A stretch of DNA of 43,758 nt, taken from assembly GCA_022826205.1 (NCBI GenBank), contig JAJDVJ010000046.1:1-43758 (forward strand), in the 5' to 3' direction. The position numbers and the translations under genes were made by a program. This DNA comes from Silicimonas sp. GTDB taxonomy: Bacteria; Pseudomonadota; Alphaproteobacteria; Rhodobacterales; Rhodobacteraceae. Below, piece after piece: positions 16,611-23,938 of the stretch (positions are counted from its first letter, which is position 1; each line of letters begins with the position of its first letter). A model generated the notes under the pieces. That model did no database searches and had not been told where the DNA came from. It saw only the letters and a list, made by a program, of their open reading frames with translations.

Positions 16611-17585
16611 TTAGCCTGCGATCTGTCTTGCCTTTTCGACCAGGACCTCTGCCTGCCGGATCGAGGCATAGTCGATCAGCCGACCGTCCAGCGACACCGC
16701 GCCCTTGCCCGCCGCTTCGGCCTCTGCCATGGCCGTGAGAATGCGGTTGGCCTTGTCAACCTCGGCCTCGGACGGACTCATCACCTCGTTGGCCAGCGCG
16801 ATCTGGCTGGGGTGGATGGCCCATTTGCCCTCGCAGCCCAGAGCGGCGGCGCGATAGGCGGCGGCCTTGTAGCCTTCGGGGTCGCTGAAATCCCCAAACG
16901 GGCCGTCGATGGGGCGCAGGCCATTGGCGCGGGCGGCAACGACCATGTTGGCGATGGCCGAATGCCACATGTCGCCCCAATGCACCTGCCGGGATCCGTC
17001 GCTGCCCGGGTCGGTCAGCACTGCGTAGTTCTCGTTCACGCCGCCAATCACGGTGGTACGGGCCCGCATGCTGGCGGCATAGTCGGCAACCCCGAAATGA
17101 AGGCTCTCGTTGCGCCTTGATGCACCGGCGATTTCACTGACATTCTGCATGCCCAGTGCGGTCTCGATGATATGCTCGAACCCGATGCGCCTTGTCAGCC
17201 CCGTCGCATCCTCTACCTGCGTCACCAGCATGTCCACGGCATAGACGTCCGCGGCGGTCCCGACCTTGGGAATCATGATCAGGTCGAGCCGCTCCCCTGC
17301 CTGTTCCACGACATCGACGACGTCGCGATACATGTAATGCGTGTCCAAGCCGTTGATTCGAACCGACATGGTCTTGCTGTTCCAGTCGACCTCGTTCAGG
17401 GCCTTGACAATGTTGCTGCGCGCCCGTTCCTTCTCGTCCGGGGCGACCGCGTCTTCGAGATCGAGGAAAATGACATCGACGTCGGATTGCGCCGCCTTTT
17501 CAAACAATTGCGGCTGGCTGCCGGGGACTGCCAATTCGCTGCGGTTTAGGCGTGCGGGCGCCTGTTCGATGGGGTGAAAGCTCAT
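16611..17585 (-). CDS. mcl: L-malyl-CoA/beta-methylmalyl-CoA lyase (CitE-like)
   Basis: A 324-aa HpcH/HpaI-CitE family lyase that splits malyl-CoA into acetyl-CoA and glyoxylate, the last step of the serine cycle. Visible motifs: FLDLEDAVAPDEK near 40-52 (acidic and metal region), SVRINGLDTHY with the CoA/substrate Arg near 76, LIMIPKVG, FEHIIETALGMQN with the metal-binding glutamate, and GKWAIHPSQI. The ATG at 17585 has AGGAG upstream; a GTG three codons earlier is less likely. Length is right for Mcl. It is transcribed away from the LuxR-type regulator gene, with a 111-base gap containing palindromes. Its natural downstream neighbour gck is truncated. Confidence 0.92.
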   Translation of the reverse strand: MSFHPIEQAPARLNRSELAVPGSQPQLFEKAAQSDVDVIFLDLEDAVAPDEKERARSNIVKALNEVDWNSKTMSVRINGLDTHYMYRDVVDVVEQAGERLDLIMIPKVGTAADVYAVDMLVTQVEDATGLTRRIGFEHIIETALGMQNVSEIAGASRRNESLHFGVADYAASMRARTTVIGGVNENYAVLTDPGSDGSRQVHWGDMWHSAIANMVVAARANGLRPIDGPFGDFSDPEGYKAAAYRAAALGCEGKWAIHPSQIALANEVMSPSEAEVDKANRILTAMAEAEAAGKGAVSLDGRLIDYASIRQAEVLVEKARQIAG

Positions 17586-17664
17586 GTCGGCCACTCCTGG
17601 AGTCTGGCGGGTTCAAGATGTCGGCGAGAGAGACAGGCGAAATCTCAATCTGTCAAGAAATATT

Positions 17665-17685
17665 ATTGCGCGCAATTGTGTACAA
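17665..17685. promoter_or_regulatory. Two abutting palindromes upstream of mcl
   Basis: ATTGCGCGCAAT (17665-17676) is a perfect 12-bp palindrome, and TTGTGTACAA (17676-17685) is TTGT/ACAA around GT. The second resembles operators of GntR/FadR-type regulators; the first shares the TTGCG/CGCAA half-sites seen upstream of sgaA. They lie 80-100 bases before the mcl ATG, a reasonable operator position. No binding protein is shown. Confidence 0.45.
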
Positions 17686-17696
17686 ACGCAACAAGA

Positions 17697-18332
17697 TTAC
17701 TCGGGCTGCCCGGGCAATCTGGACGAGTAGTAGAACGTGATCGCTTGCGCCCGGTTCTTGACCGACAGCTTGTCATAAAGGTTCGACAGGTGGAATTTCA
17801 CGGTGTTGATGGAGATTCCGAGCTCGCTTGACAGCTCTCGGTTTGTCAGTCCCTTCGACAGCGCCTCCAGCATCACGCGTTCCTTGCGGCTGAGCGTCTG
17901 GATCGGGTCGGCCTGCAGCTCGCGGATGTCGACGAACGGGAACACCATCTTGCCCGCCGCGACTTCGGCGCAGGTGGCCAGAAGTCCCTCCACATCGCCC
18001 GACCGCGCCACGAAACCGGCCGCCCCAGCGGTCATCGCCAGCCGGGGCAAATCACTGGTGTCGTCGCCATAGACCACCAGTTTCGGCGCGTGCTCCTGTT
18101 CGCGCAGCACCTCGATCAACTTCGGGCCGCCAAGGGCCGGCAGGTTCCAGTCGATCACGCCGACGTCGACCGGCACCCGAATCACCGCGCCCAGGAACCC
18201 TTCGGCAGTTGCGGAAGTTGCCACGAGCGAGAATCGGGGATCACGTTCGAACACCTCGGACATGGCGGACAAGATCAGGGGATTTCGGTCCGCCAGCATG
18301 ATGTCGATCGGCCGCTCGGTTTCGCTAACCAT
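17697..18332 (-). CDS. LuxR/NarL-family response regulator of the serine-cycle cluster
   Basis: A 211-aa two-domain regulator. The receiver has Asp15 (LADRNP) and the phosphoacceptor candidate Asp61 (GVIDWNLPALGG). The usual signalling lysine is replaced (GAAGFVARSGD), so phosphorylation control may be altered. The C-terminal LuxR helix-turn-helix is complete: TLSRKERVMLEALSKGLTNR, ELGISINTVKFHLSNLYDKL, then VKNRAQAI. It is divergent from sgaA across 194 bases and lies upstream of mcl on the same strand, so it most likely controls both. No histidine kinase gene is adjacent; the kinase at 24-26 kb has its own receiver and output. Regulation of this pathway in Methylorubrum uses the LysR-type QscR, so this is a different solution. 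Confidence 0.88.
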   Translation of the reverse strand: MVSETERPIDIMLADRNPLILSAMSEVFERDPRFSLVATSATAEGFLGAVIRVPVDVGVIDWNLPALGGPKLIEVLREQEHAPKLVVYGDDTSDLPRLAMTAGAAGFVARSGDVEGLLATCAEVAAGKMVFPFVDIRELQADPIQTLSRKERVMLEALSKGLTNRELSSELGISINTVKFHLSNLYDKLSVKNRAQAITFYYSSRLPGQPE

Positions 18333-18358
18333 CTGTTTTCCAAGCGCGATTCACAGAA

Positions 18359-18480
18359 AACTACCCTTACGGGCGGGGCCATTTTCAGTGTGCAATGGAT
18401 TCCTTACCGTTATGGGTAGTTAATTTCCCGCCCATTTAGCTACCAAAAACTGTAGTAACCGACGTTGCGCAATTTCGCAA
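18359..18480. promoter_or_regulatory. Control region between the LuxR-type regulator and sgaA
   Basis: A dense set of dyads. AACTACCC (18359-18366) and GGGTAGTT (18414-18421) are inverted, as are GGGCGGG (18371-18377) and CCCGCCC (18427-18433). TACCGTTATGGGTA (18405-18418) contains two back-to-back heptamers close to the NarL consensus TACYYMT, and another CTACC is at 18440. TTGCG-N6-CGCAA (18465-18480) echoes the palindrome before mcl. NarL-like sites would suit the adjacent LuxR/NarL-type regulator; this is inference. Confidence 0.5.
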
Positions 18481-18526
18481 GCTCGGTTCCCTTGGGCGGA
18501 AATTACCATAAGAAAGGATGCCCAGG

Positions 18527-19771
18527 ATGACAGTCCACGCCTTTCCGCAGCTGGAAATCCCCGAAACGCTGGCAGCCGGCCCGGGTCCAGGCAACACCGA
18601 TGCCCGTGTGCTGGCACGGTTCGCCGCCGCCGGCGTTGCCGACCACATGCAGCCGGACGTTCTGCGCGGCATGGTGGAGTGCAAGCACATGTTGCGCAAA
18701 ATCTGGGGAACGGACAACGTTCACACGTTCGGTGCCGCCGGGACCGGCTGGACCGCGCTGGACATGATGTTCTCCGCCGTGCGCCCCGGCGACAAGGTCG
18801 TGGCCTTTGCCAATGGCACCTTTTCAGGGATCGACGCGCTGACACTGCGGATCAAGGCGGCGACACAAAGGGAGCTGGCCGCGAGCCCGATGGACCCGCA
18901 AGCCGCGAGCGTCACCGTGATCGAGGTCCCGCATGGTCAATCGGTCAGCTTCGCAGAGATTGAAACGGCCCTGGCAGAACATCAGCCCAAATGGGCCTTC
19001 ATGGCACACTGGGAAACCGGCTCTGGCCGGATCAACGATCTCAAGGGTTTCTCGGATGCCTGCGACCGCCACGGAGTCATGGGATTGGTCGACGCTGTCT
19101 CCTCCCTCGGCGTCGAGGATTTCCGTATCGATGACTACCCGGGGGTCGCAGGCTGGGCGTCGTGTCCGCAGAAGGGCATCTGCTGTTTGCCGCTGACCTA
19201 TGCGCCGGTCTCCTTCACCGACCGTTTCATCGACAGCCTGAAGGAAACAGGGGCCGCCACCTATGCCAATCACCCGATCTTCGAGGCGCGCCACTGGGGC
19301 ATCATCGACGGCGAAGACGCCGAAAAAGGCACCTATCACCGCACCCACTCCGGCTATGCCGTCGCGGCCTTCCATGAATCGCTGCGCCTGACGCTGGAAC
19401 AGACCGTCGCCAGGCGTGCCGCCGAATACACCCGCCACGAGGCCGTGCTGCGCGATGCGCTCGAGGCGATGGGCTGTGAGGTGACGTCGAACATGACTTC
19501 GCTGGTCGTGCTGAATCTGCCGGGTGACATGGCGGGCCGCGAAATGGAACTGGTGCAGCATTGCCGCGCGCAGAACTTCGGCATTTGGCCGACGCTCAGC
19601 GCCCCGGTGCAGATACGCATCGGTATCCTCAACCAGCTGAACCGCTGCGCAATTGAAGAAATTGTGACCCGGTTTGCCCAGGCCGTCCGCGATCTGGGAG
19701 GCAAGGCGAACCAGGATAGCATCAACGACGTGCTGCACCGCCACTACGGCGTGGCTTGCGCCGCCGAGTAG
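18527..19771 (+). CDS. sgaA: Serine-glyoxylate aminotransferase
   Basis: A 414-aa class V, PLP-dependent aminotransferase that converts serine and glyoxylate to hydroxypyruvate and glycine, the entry to the serine cycle. Family features: AAGPGPGNTDARV near 16-28, TFGAAGTGWTALDMM (67-81), HWETGSGRIND, the cofactor-contacting VDAVSSLG with Asp190, and the Schiff-base lysine Lys216 in ASCPQKGICCLP. The second ATG (18527) is taken as the start because AAAGGA lies eight bases before it; the ATG nine bases earlier has no room for a ribosome-binding site. It is first in the operon sgaA-mtkA-mtkB-hprA, with 12 bases to mtkA. The 5' region carries probable operators for the divergent regulator. Confidence 0.94.
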   Translation: MTVHAFPQLEIPETLAAGPGPGNTDARVLARFAAAGVADHMQPDVLRGMVECKHMLRKIWGTDNVHTFGAAGTGWTALDMMFSAVRPGDKVVAFANGTFSGIDALTLRIKAATQRELAASPMDPQAASVTVIEVPHGQSVSFAEIETALAEHQPKWAFMAHWETGSGRINDLKGFSDACDRHGVMGLVDAVSSLGVEDFRIDDYPGVAGWASCPQKGICCLPLTYAPVSFTDRFIDSLKETGAATYANHPIFEARHWGIIDGEDAEKGTYHRTHSGYAVAAFHESLRLTLEQTVARRAAEYTRHEAVLRDALEAMGCEVTSNMTSLVVLNLPGDMAGREMELVQHCRAQNFGIWPTLSAPVQIRIGILNQLNRCAIEEIVTRFAQAVRDLGGKANQDSINDVLHRHYGVACAAE

Positions 19772-19783
19772 GGAGCCAGAGCC

Positions 19784-20983
19784 TTGGACGTCCACGAGTA
19801 TCAAGCCAAGGAAATCCTGTCCGGATTCGGAGTGGAGGTTCCGCCCGGAGCGTTGGCCTATTCCCCTGAACAGGCTGCCTATCGCGCCCGCGAACTCGGC
19901 GGCGACAAGTGGGTGGTCAAGGCGCAGGTCCACGCAGGCGGACGCGGCAAGGCAGGCGGGGTCAAGCTCTGCGACAGCGACGACGCGATCCAGGAAGCCT
20001 GCGAGAGCATGTTCGGCCGCAAGCTGGTAACCCATCAGACCGGGCCCGAGGGCAAGGGCATCTACCGCGTTTATGTCGAGGCCGCCGTACCGATCGAACG
20101 CGAGTTCTACCTCGGCTTCGTCATGGACCGATCCAGCCAGCGCGTGATGATCGTTGCCAGCACGGAAGGCGGCATGGAGATCGAGGAGATCAGCGCTGAA
20201 AAGCCGGATTCCATCGTCCGCTCCACTGTTGAGCCAGCGGTTGGCTTGCAGGATTTTCAGGCCCGCGAGATTGCATTTGAGCTGGGGATCGAACCCGGGC
20301 TTGTCAGCCAGGTCGTTCGCACACTTCAGGGTTGCTACCGCGCGTTTTCGGAACTCGACGCCACGATGGTGGAGATCAACCCGCTGGTGGTGACCGGTGA
20401 TGATCGCGTGATCGCGCTGGATGCAAAGATGACTTTCGACTACAACGCGCTGTTCCGTCATCCGCAGATCAGCGAATTGCGCGACAAGTCCCAGGAAGAC
20501 CCGCGCGAAAGCCGCGCCGCCGACCGGGGCCTTAGCTATGTCGGGCTGGACGGAAGCATCGGCTGCATCGTCAACGGTGCCGGGCTGGCGATGGCAACAA
20601 TGGACACGATCATGCTGGCCGGGGGCGAACCTGCGAACTTCCTTGACATCGGCGGTGGGGCCACGCCTGAACGCGTCGCCAAGGCCTTTCGCCTGGTGAT
20701 GTCGGACAAGAATGTGCAGGCCGTGCTGGTCAACATCTTTGCCGGCATCAACCGGTGTGACTGGGTGGCCGAAGGCGTCGTTCAAGCCCTGAAAGAGGTG
20801 CAGGTCGACGTGCCCGTCATTGTCCGCCTTGCAGGCACGAACGTGGAAGAGGGTCAAAGGATCCTCGCCAAGTCTGGCCTGCCGATCATCCGCGCCAGCA
20901 CCCTGATGGAAGCTGCCGAACGCGCCGTGGGTGCATGGAAGAGAGACTTGACCCAAGCCACCCGCATGAGGGCCGTGAAATGA
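19784..20983 (+). CDS. mtkA: Malate-CoA ligase (malate thiokinase) beta subunit
   Basis: A 399-aa ATP-grasp subunit paralogous to SucC. Together with MtkB it joins malate and CoA at the expense of ATP to give malyl-CoA. Seen: [12 protein letters not shown] at the N-terminus, [16 protein letters not shown] (~46-61), [39 protein letters not shown] and the CoA-ligase domain [17 protein letters not shown] with [16 protein letters not shown]. The start is TTG with GGGAG eight bases upstream. The stop overlaps the mtkB start (ATGA). It is told from succinyl-CoA synthetase by its genomic company (sgaA, hprA, mcl), since sequence alone would not settle the substrate. Confidence 0.92.
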   Translation: MDVHEYQAKEILSGFGVEVPPGALAYSPEQAAYRARELGGDKWVVKAQVHAGGRGKAGGVKLCDSDDAIQEACESMFGRKLVTHQTGPEGKGIYRVYVEAAVPIEREFYLGFVMDRSSQRVMIVASTEGGMEIEEISAEKPDSIVRSTVEPAVGLQDFQAREIAFELGIEPGLVSQVVRTLQGCYRAFSELDATMVEINPLVVTGDDRVIALDAKMTFDYNALFRHPQISELRDKSQEDPRESRAADRGLSYVGLDGSIGCIVNGAGLAMATMDTIMLAGGEPANFLDIGGGATPERVAKAFRLVMSDKNVQAVLVNIFAGINRCDWVAEGVVQALKEVQVDVPVIVRLAGTNVEEGQRILAKSGLPIIRASTLMEAAERAVGAWKRDLTQATRMRAVK

Positions 20984-21870
20984 GCATACTTCTTGATCGC
21001 GACACACGCGTTATCGTTCAGGGCATCACTGGCCGCATGGCCCGGTTTCACACCAAGGACATGCTGGAGTACGGCACCAACCTCGTTGGCGGCGTGGTGC
21101 CGGGCAAGGGCGGCGAAAAGGTCGAAGGCGTGCCGGTGTTCGACACGGTAAAGGAAGCGGTGACCGCGACCGGTGCCGAGGCCAGCCTGGTCTTCGTCCC
21201 TCCGCCCTTCGCCGCAGATGCGATCATGGAGGCCGCCGACGGGGGCATTCGGTATTGCGTCTGCATCACCGATGGCATCCCCGCCGGCGACATGATCCGA
21301 GTGAAGCGCTACATGATGCGGTACCCGAGAGAGCGTCGCATGGTGCTGACTGGGCCGAATTGTGCGGGCACGATCTCTCCTGGCAAGGCGCTGCTCGGGA
21401 TTATGCCGGGGCATATCTATCTGCCTGGCAACGTGGGCATTATCGGTCGCTCGGGAACGTTGGGCTACGAGGCCGCCGCGCAACTCAAGGAACTGGGGCT
21501 GGGCGTGTCCACCTCTGTCGGCATCGGCGGCGACCCGATCAACGGCTCGTCCTTCAAGGACATCCTGGAGCGGTTTGAAAATGACGCCGACACGGATGTG
21601 ATCTGCATGATCGGTGAGATCGGCGGCCCGCAAGAAGCCGAGGCCGCCGAATATATTCGCGATCACGTGACAAAGCCGGTTGTTGCCTATGTTGCGGGCC
21701 TGACCGCCCCCAAGGGACGCACGATGGGACATGCGGGCGCGATCATCTCCGCCTTTGGCGAAAGCGCCAGCGAAAAGGTCGAGATTCTGGAAAATGTCGG
21801 CGTGACCGTCGCCGAAAACCCTGCCGTGATTGGCAAGACCGTCGCTGAAGTCATGAGAAAGGCCGCCTGA
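20980..21870 (+). CDS. mtkB: Malate-CoA ligase (malate thiokinase) alpha subunit
   Basis: A 296-aa SucD-like subunit with a CoA-binding Rossmann domain ([15 protein letters not shown] near 11-25) and the ligase domain. The transient phosphohistidine is His251 in TMGHAGAII. Other landmarks: [54 protein letters not shown] and [13 protein letters not shown]. The ATG at 20980 overlaps the mtkA stop by four bases; an upstream in-frame ATG inside mtkA is ignored. It forms the malyl-CoA synthetase heteromer with MtkA, whose product is cleaved by Mcl. Translation is probably coupled to keep the subunits balanced. Confidence 0.93.
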   Translation: MSILLDRDTRVIVQGITGRMARFHTKDMLEYGTNLVGGVVPGKGGEKVEGVPVFDTVKEAVTATGAEASLVFVPPPFAADAIMEAADGGIRYCVCITDGIPAGDMIRVKRYMMRYPRERRMVLTGPNCAGTISPGKALLGIMPGHIYLPGNVGIIGRSGTLGYEAAAQLKELGLGVSTSVGIGGDPINGSSFKDILERFENDADTDVICMIGEIGGPQEAEAAEYIRDHVTKPVVAYVAGLTAPKGRTMGHAGAIISAFGESASEKVEILENVGVTVAENPAVIGKTVAEVMRKAA

Positions 21871-21871
21871 C

Positions 21872-22843
21872 ATGATCAAGCCTTCCGTCTTCGTGACCCG
21901 CCGCTGGCCTGCCGCCGTCGAAGCGCAGCTGGCCAAGAACTACAACGCCACCTTCAACACGTCGGACGTGCCGCTGGCGACGTTGGAAATGAGCGAGGCG
22001 ATGCAGCGCTACGATGCTGTGCTGCCCACCGTGACCGACAAACTGGGTGCCGATGTCTTTGAGGTCGGCAAACCGCAGGCAAGGATCATCGGCAACTATG
22101 GCGTCGGCTATAGCCACATATGCGAGTCTTCGGCCCGCAAGAGCGGCATGACTGTGACCAACACGCCCGACGTGTTGTCCGAATGCACCGCCGATATCGC
22201 GATGACGCTGATGCTGATGGTGGCGCGGCGCGCGGGCGAGGGTGAGCGCGAGGTGCGCGAAGGTCGCTGGACCGGCTGGCGTCCCACGCATCTGGTGGGC
22301 ACCAAGGTGTCCGGCAAGACGCTCGGGATCATCGGCTATGGCCGCATCGGTCAGGAAATGGCCAAGCGCGCGCACCACGGGTTCGGAATGCGGGTGGTTG
22401 TCCAGAACCGCAGCCGCGTCGCACCAGAGGTGCTGGCCCAATGCTGCGCCACCCAGGTCGACACCGTCGAGGATCTGCTGCCCCAATGCGATTTCGTCTC
22501 GCTGCATTGCCCTGGCGGGGCCGCGAACCGACACCTCATCAATTCAAGCCGGCTGGACCTGATGAAAGAGGATGCCTTTCTGATCAACACTGCCCGCGGA
22601 GAGGTAATCGATGAATGGGCGCTGACTCAGGCGCTGATGTTCAACACGATCGGCGGCGCCGCACTGGACGTGTTCGACGGCGAACCGTGCATCGCACCTG
22701 AACTGATGCAATGCGACAATCTGGTGATGCTTCCGCATCTCGGCTCAGCCACGCGCGAAGCCCGTGAGGCGATGGGGTTCCGGGTGCTGGAAAACCTCGC
22801 CGATTTCTTTGCTGGCCGTGACCCGCGCGACCGGGTGATCTGA
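21872..22843 (+). CDS. hprA: Hydroxypyruvate reductase (glycerate dehydrogenase)
   Basis: A 323-aa D-2-hydroxyacid dehydrogenase that reduces hydroxypyruvate from Sga to D-glycerate. It shows the NAD(P)-binding GIIGYGRIGQ (~152-161) and the catalytic triad residues Arg242 (NTARGEVID), Glu271 (LDVFDGEP) and His289 (LPHLGSATRE). The substrate loop reads NYGVGYSHI. The start follows the mtkB stop by one base, and its own stop overlaps the start of the ppc pseudogene (TGATG), so the gene sits in a tight operon. Glyoxylate reductase activity is also usual for this family. The frame is clean. Confidence 0.92.
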   Translation: MIKPSVFVTRRWPAAVEAQLAKNYNATFNTSDVPLATLEMSEAMQRYDAVLPTVTDKLGADVFEVGKPQARIIGNYGVGYSHICESSARKSGMTVTNTPDVLSECTADIAMTLMLMVARRAGEGEREVREGRWTGWRPTHLVGTKVSGKTLGIIGYGRIGQEMAKRAHHGFGMRVVVQNRSRVAPEVLAQCCATQVDTVEDLLPQCDFVSLHCPGGAANRHLINSSRLDLMKEDAFLINTARGEVIDEWALTQALMFNTIGGAALDVFDGEPCIAPELMQCDNLVMLPHLGSATREAREAMGFRVLENLADFFAGRDPRDRVI

Positions 22844-23460
22844 TGCCCGCCGCCCTCCCTGCGACCACCATTTTTGAGGCAAGCAGCGACGCCTAATGCG
22901 ACGACCTGCGCCGCACTCTGGCCGGCTTTTGGCACAAAGTCCTGACACGCCGCGCGCCGAATGTTGCAGAGTGGTTCGACGCGGGCACGGTTGGCTCCAT
23001 TCCCGTTGACGCCTTTGCCACGCCCTGCCTTCAGGCGCTGACGATCTGGTTTCAACTACAGCGCATCGCTGACGAGACCATCGCCATCCTTGATCGATGG
23101 AAGGCAAAGTCCAATACCGGCGCGACCTCGGTTCCTGACAGTTTCGCCCAGACCCTTGCCAGTGCCGATATCGATGCCAGGGCCTTTGAGGCCAACGCAC
23201 TGACCATTTCCGTTGGCCCGACGCTGACCGTGCACCCGACCAAGGCCAAGCGCGTTACGGTTCTTGAAATTTACCACCGCATCTACCGGGACCTCACTAT
23301 GCCGGAAGCCGAGCGCTGGACGCACCGGGAACGCGAAACGATCCTGGGCGATATCGAAGGCAACATCGATCTGTTGTGGTTGACGGGCGAGCTTCGTCTG
23401 GAATGCCCGACCCTGGCAGACGAAATCGACTGGGGCCTGCAATTTCTTCACGACAGCTGG
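22843..23460 (+). pseudogene. ppc: PEP carboxylase, truncated and interrupted
   Basis: Translationally overlaps hprA (TGATG). The frame encodes a PEP carboxylase N-terminus: DDLRRTLAGFWHKVLTRRAP near the start, and later the active-site segment VHPTKAKRVTVLEIYHRIYR and DLLWLTGELRLECPTLADEI. An in-frame TAA at 22894-22896 kills it at codon 18. The catalytic segment reads HPTKAKR instead of HPTEAKR, and similarity stops near 23460, after about 200 of some 900 residues. IS21 debris follows. PEP carboxylase supplies oxaloacetate in the serine cycle, so this loss must be covered elsewhere if the cycle runs. Confidence 0.85.
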
Positions 23461-23599
23461 CAAGCGAAATTGCAACAGTTTTGCACGGGTTCATTCCCCC
23501 AGGCAGGGTGCCAGGGTGCTGGATCCTGCAGTGCTTCGGGCAACCGTCCCGCACCGAAGATGTCCCTGTCATCGTCGCCGATCATGATCCGTCCTTTCT

Positions 23600-23832
23600 G
23601 CGGCGCCGGTCCGGGCCGGAACGCAGCAGGTCCTGGTGATCCCGCATCCTGTAGCTGTTCGCCCGGATGTTGACGATTTGGCAGTAAAGGAACAGCCGGT
23701 CGATCAGAGCGTTCAGGGGCTGCTCGATGGCCTCGGCAGCGGAGACCGTCCGCCATCGACCTCGGACAGGATGCCGTCGACGGCCTCAATCGCGCCAAGC
23801 ATCTTGAGGTCGGCCAGCATCACCCCCAGCGT
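23600..23832 (-). pseudogene. istB: IS21-type istB remnant with internal deletion
   Basis: Minus-strand reading begins MLADLKMLGAIEAVDGILSE, as in IstB, then EAIEQPLNALIDRLFLYCQ and IVNIRANSYRMRDHQDL, which is the C-terminal end of IstB. The ATPase core between the two parts is missing and a frameshift joins them. The upstream end (about 23850-23930) may hold the last codons of istA (SDYAEALQ then a stop). This element lies exactly where ppc is broken off, so an IS21-mediated event is a plausible cause. Confidence 0.7.
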
Positions 23833-23938
23833 TTCGCGTCATGCCGCCGCCGGCTTCATTGCAATGCCTCCGCGTAGTCGCTGCGCGGCTCCCGCCCTTG
23901 GGCGGATGCGGGCCAACGCCAGGGGGTGCACCCGCCGG

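Noticed and set aside
15529-17120. Overlapping long plus-strand frames across the gck remnant and mcl
   Set aside because: They cross the strong mcl gene antisense and contain no family features; openness reflects base composition.
18824-21007. A 727-codon open frame on the minus strand opposite sgaA, mtkA and mtkB
   Set aside because: It is an antisense shadow. The plus-strand genes have clear motifs, starts and operon spacing, while this frame has no recognisable domain and His/Asp-rich GC-bias composition.
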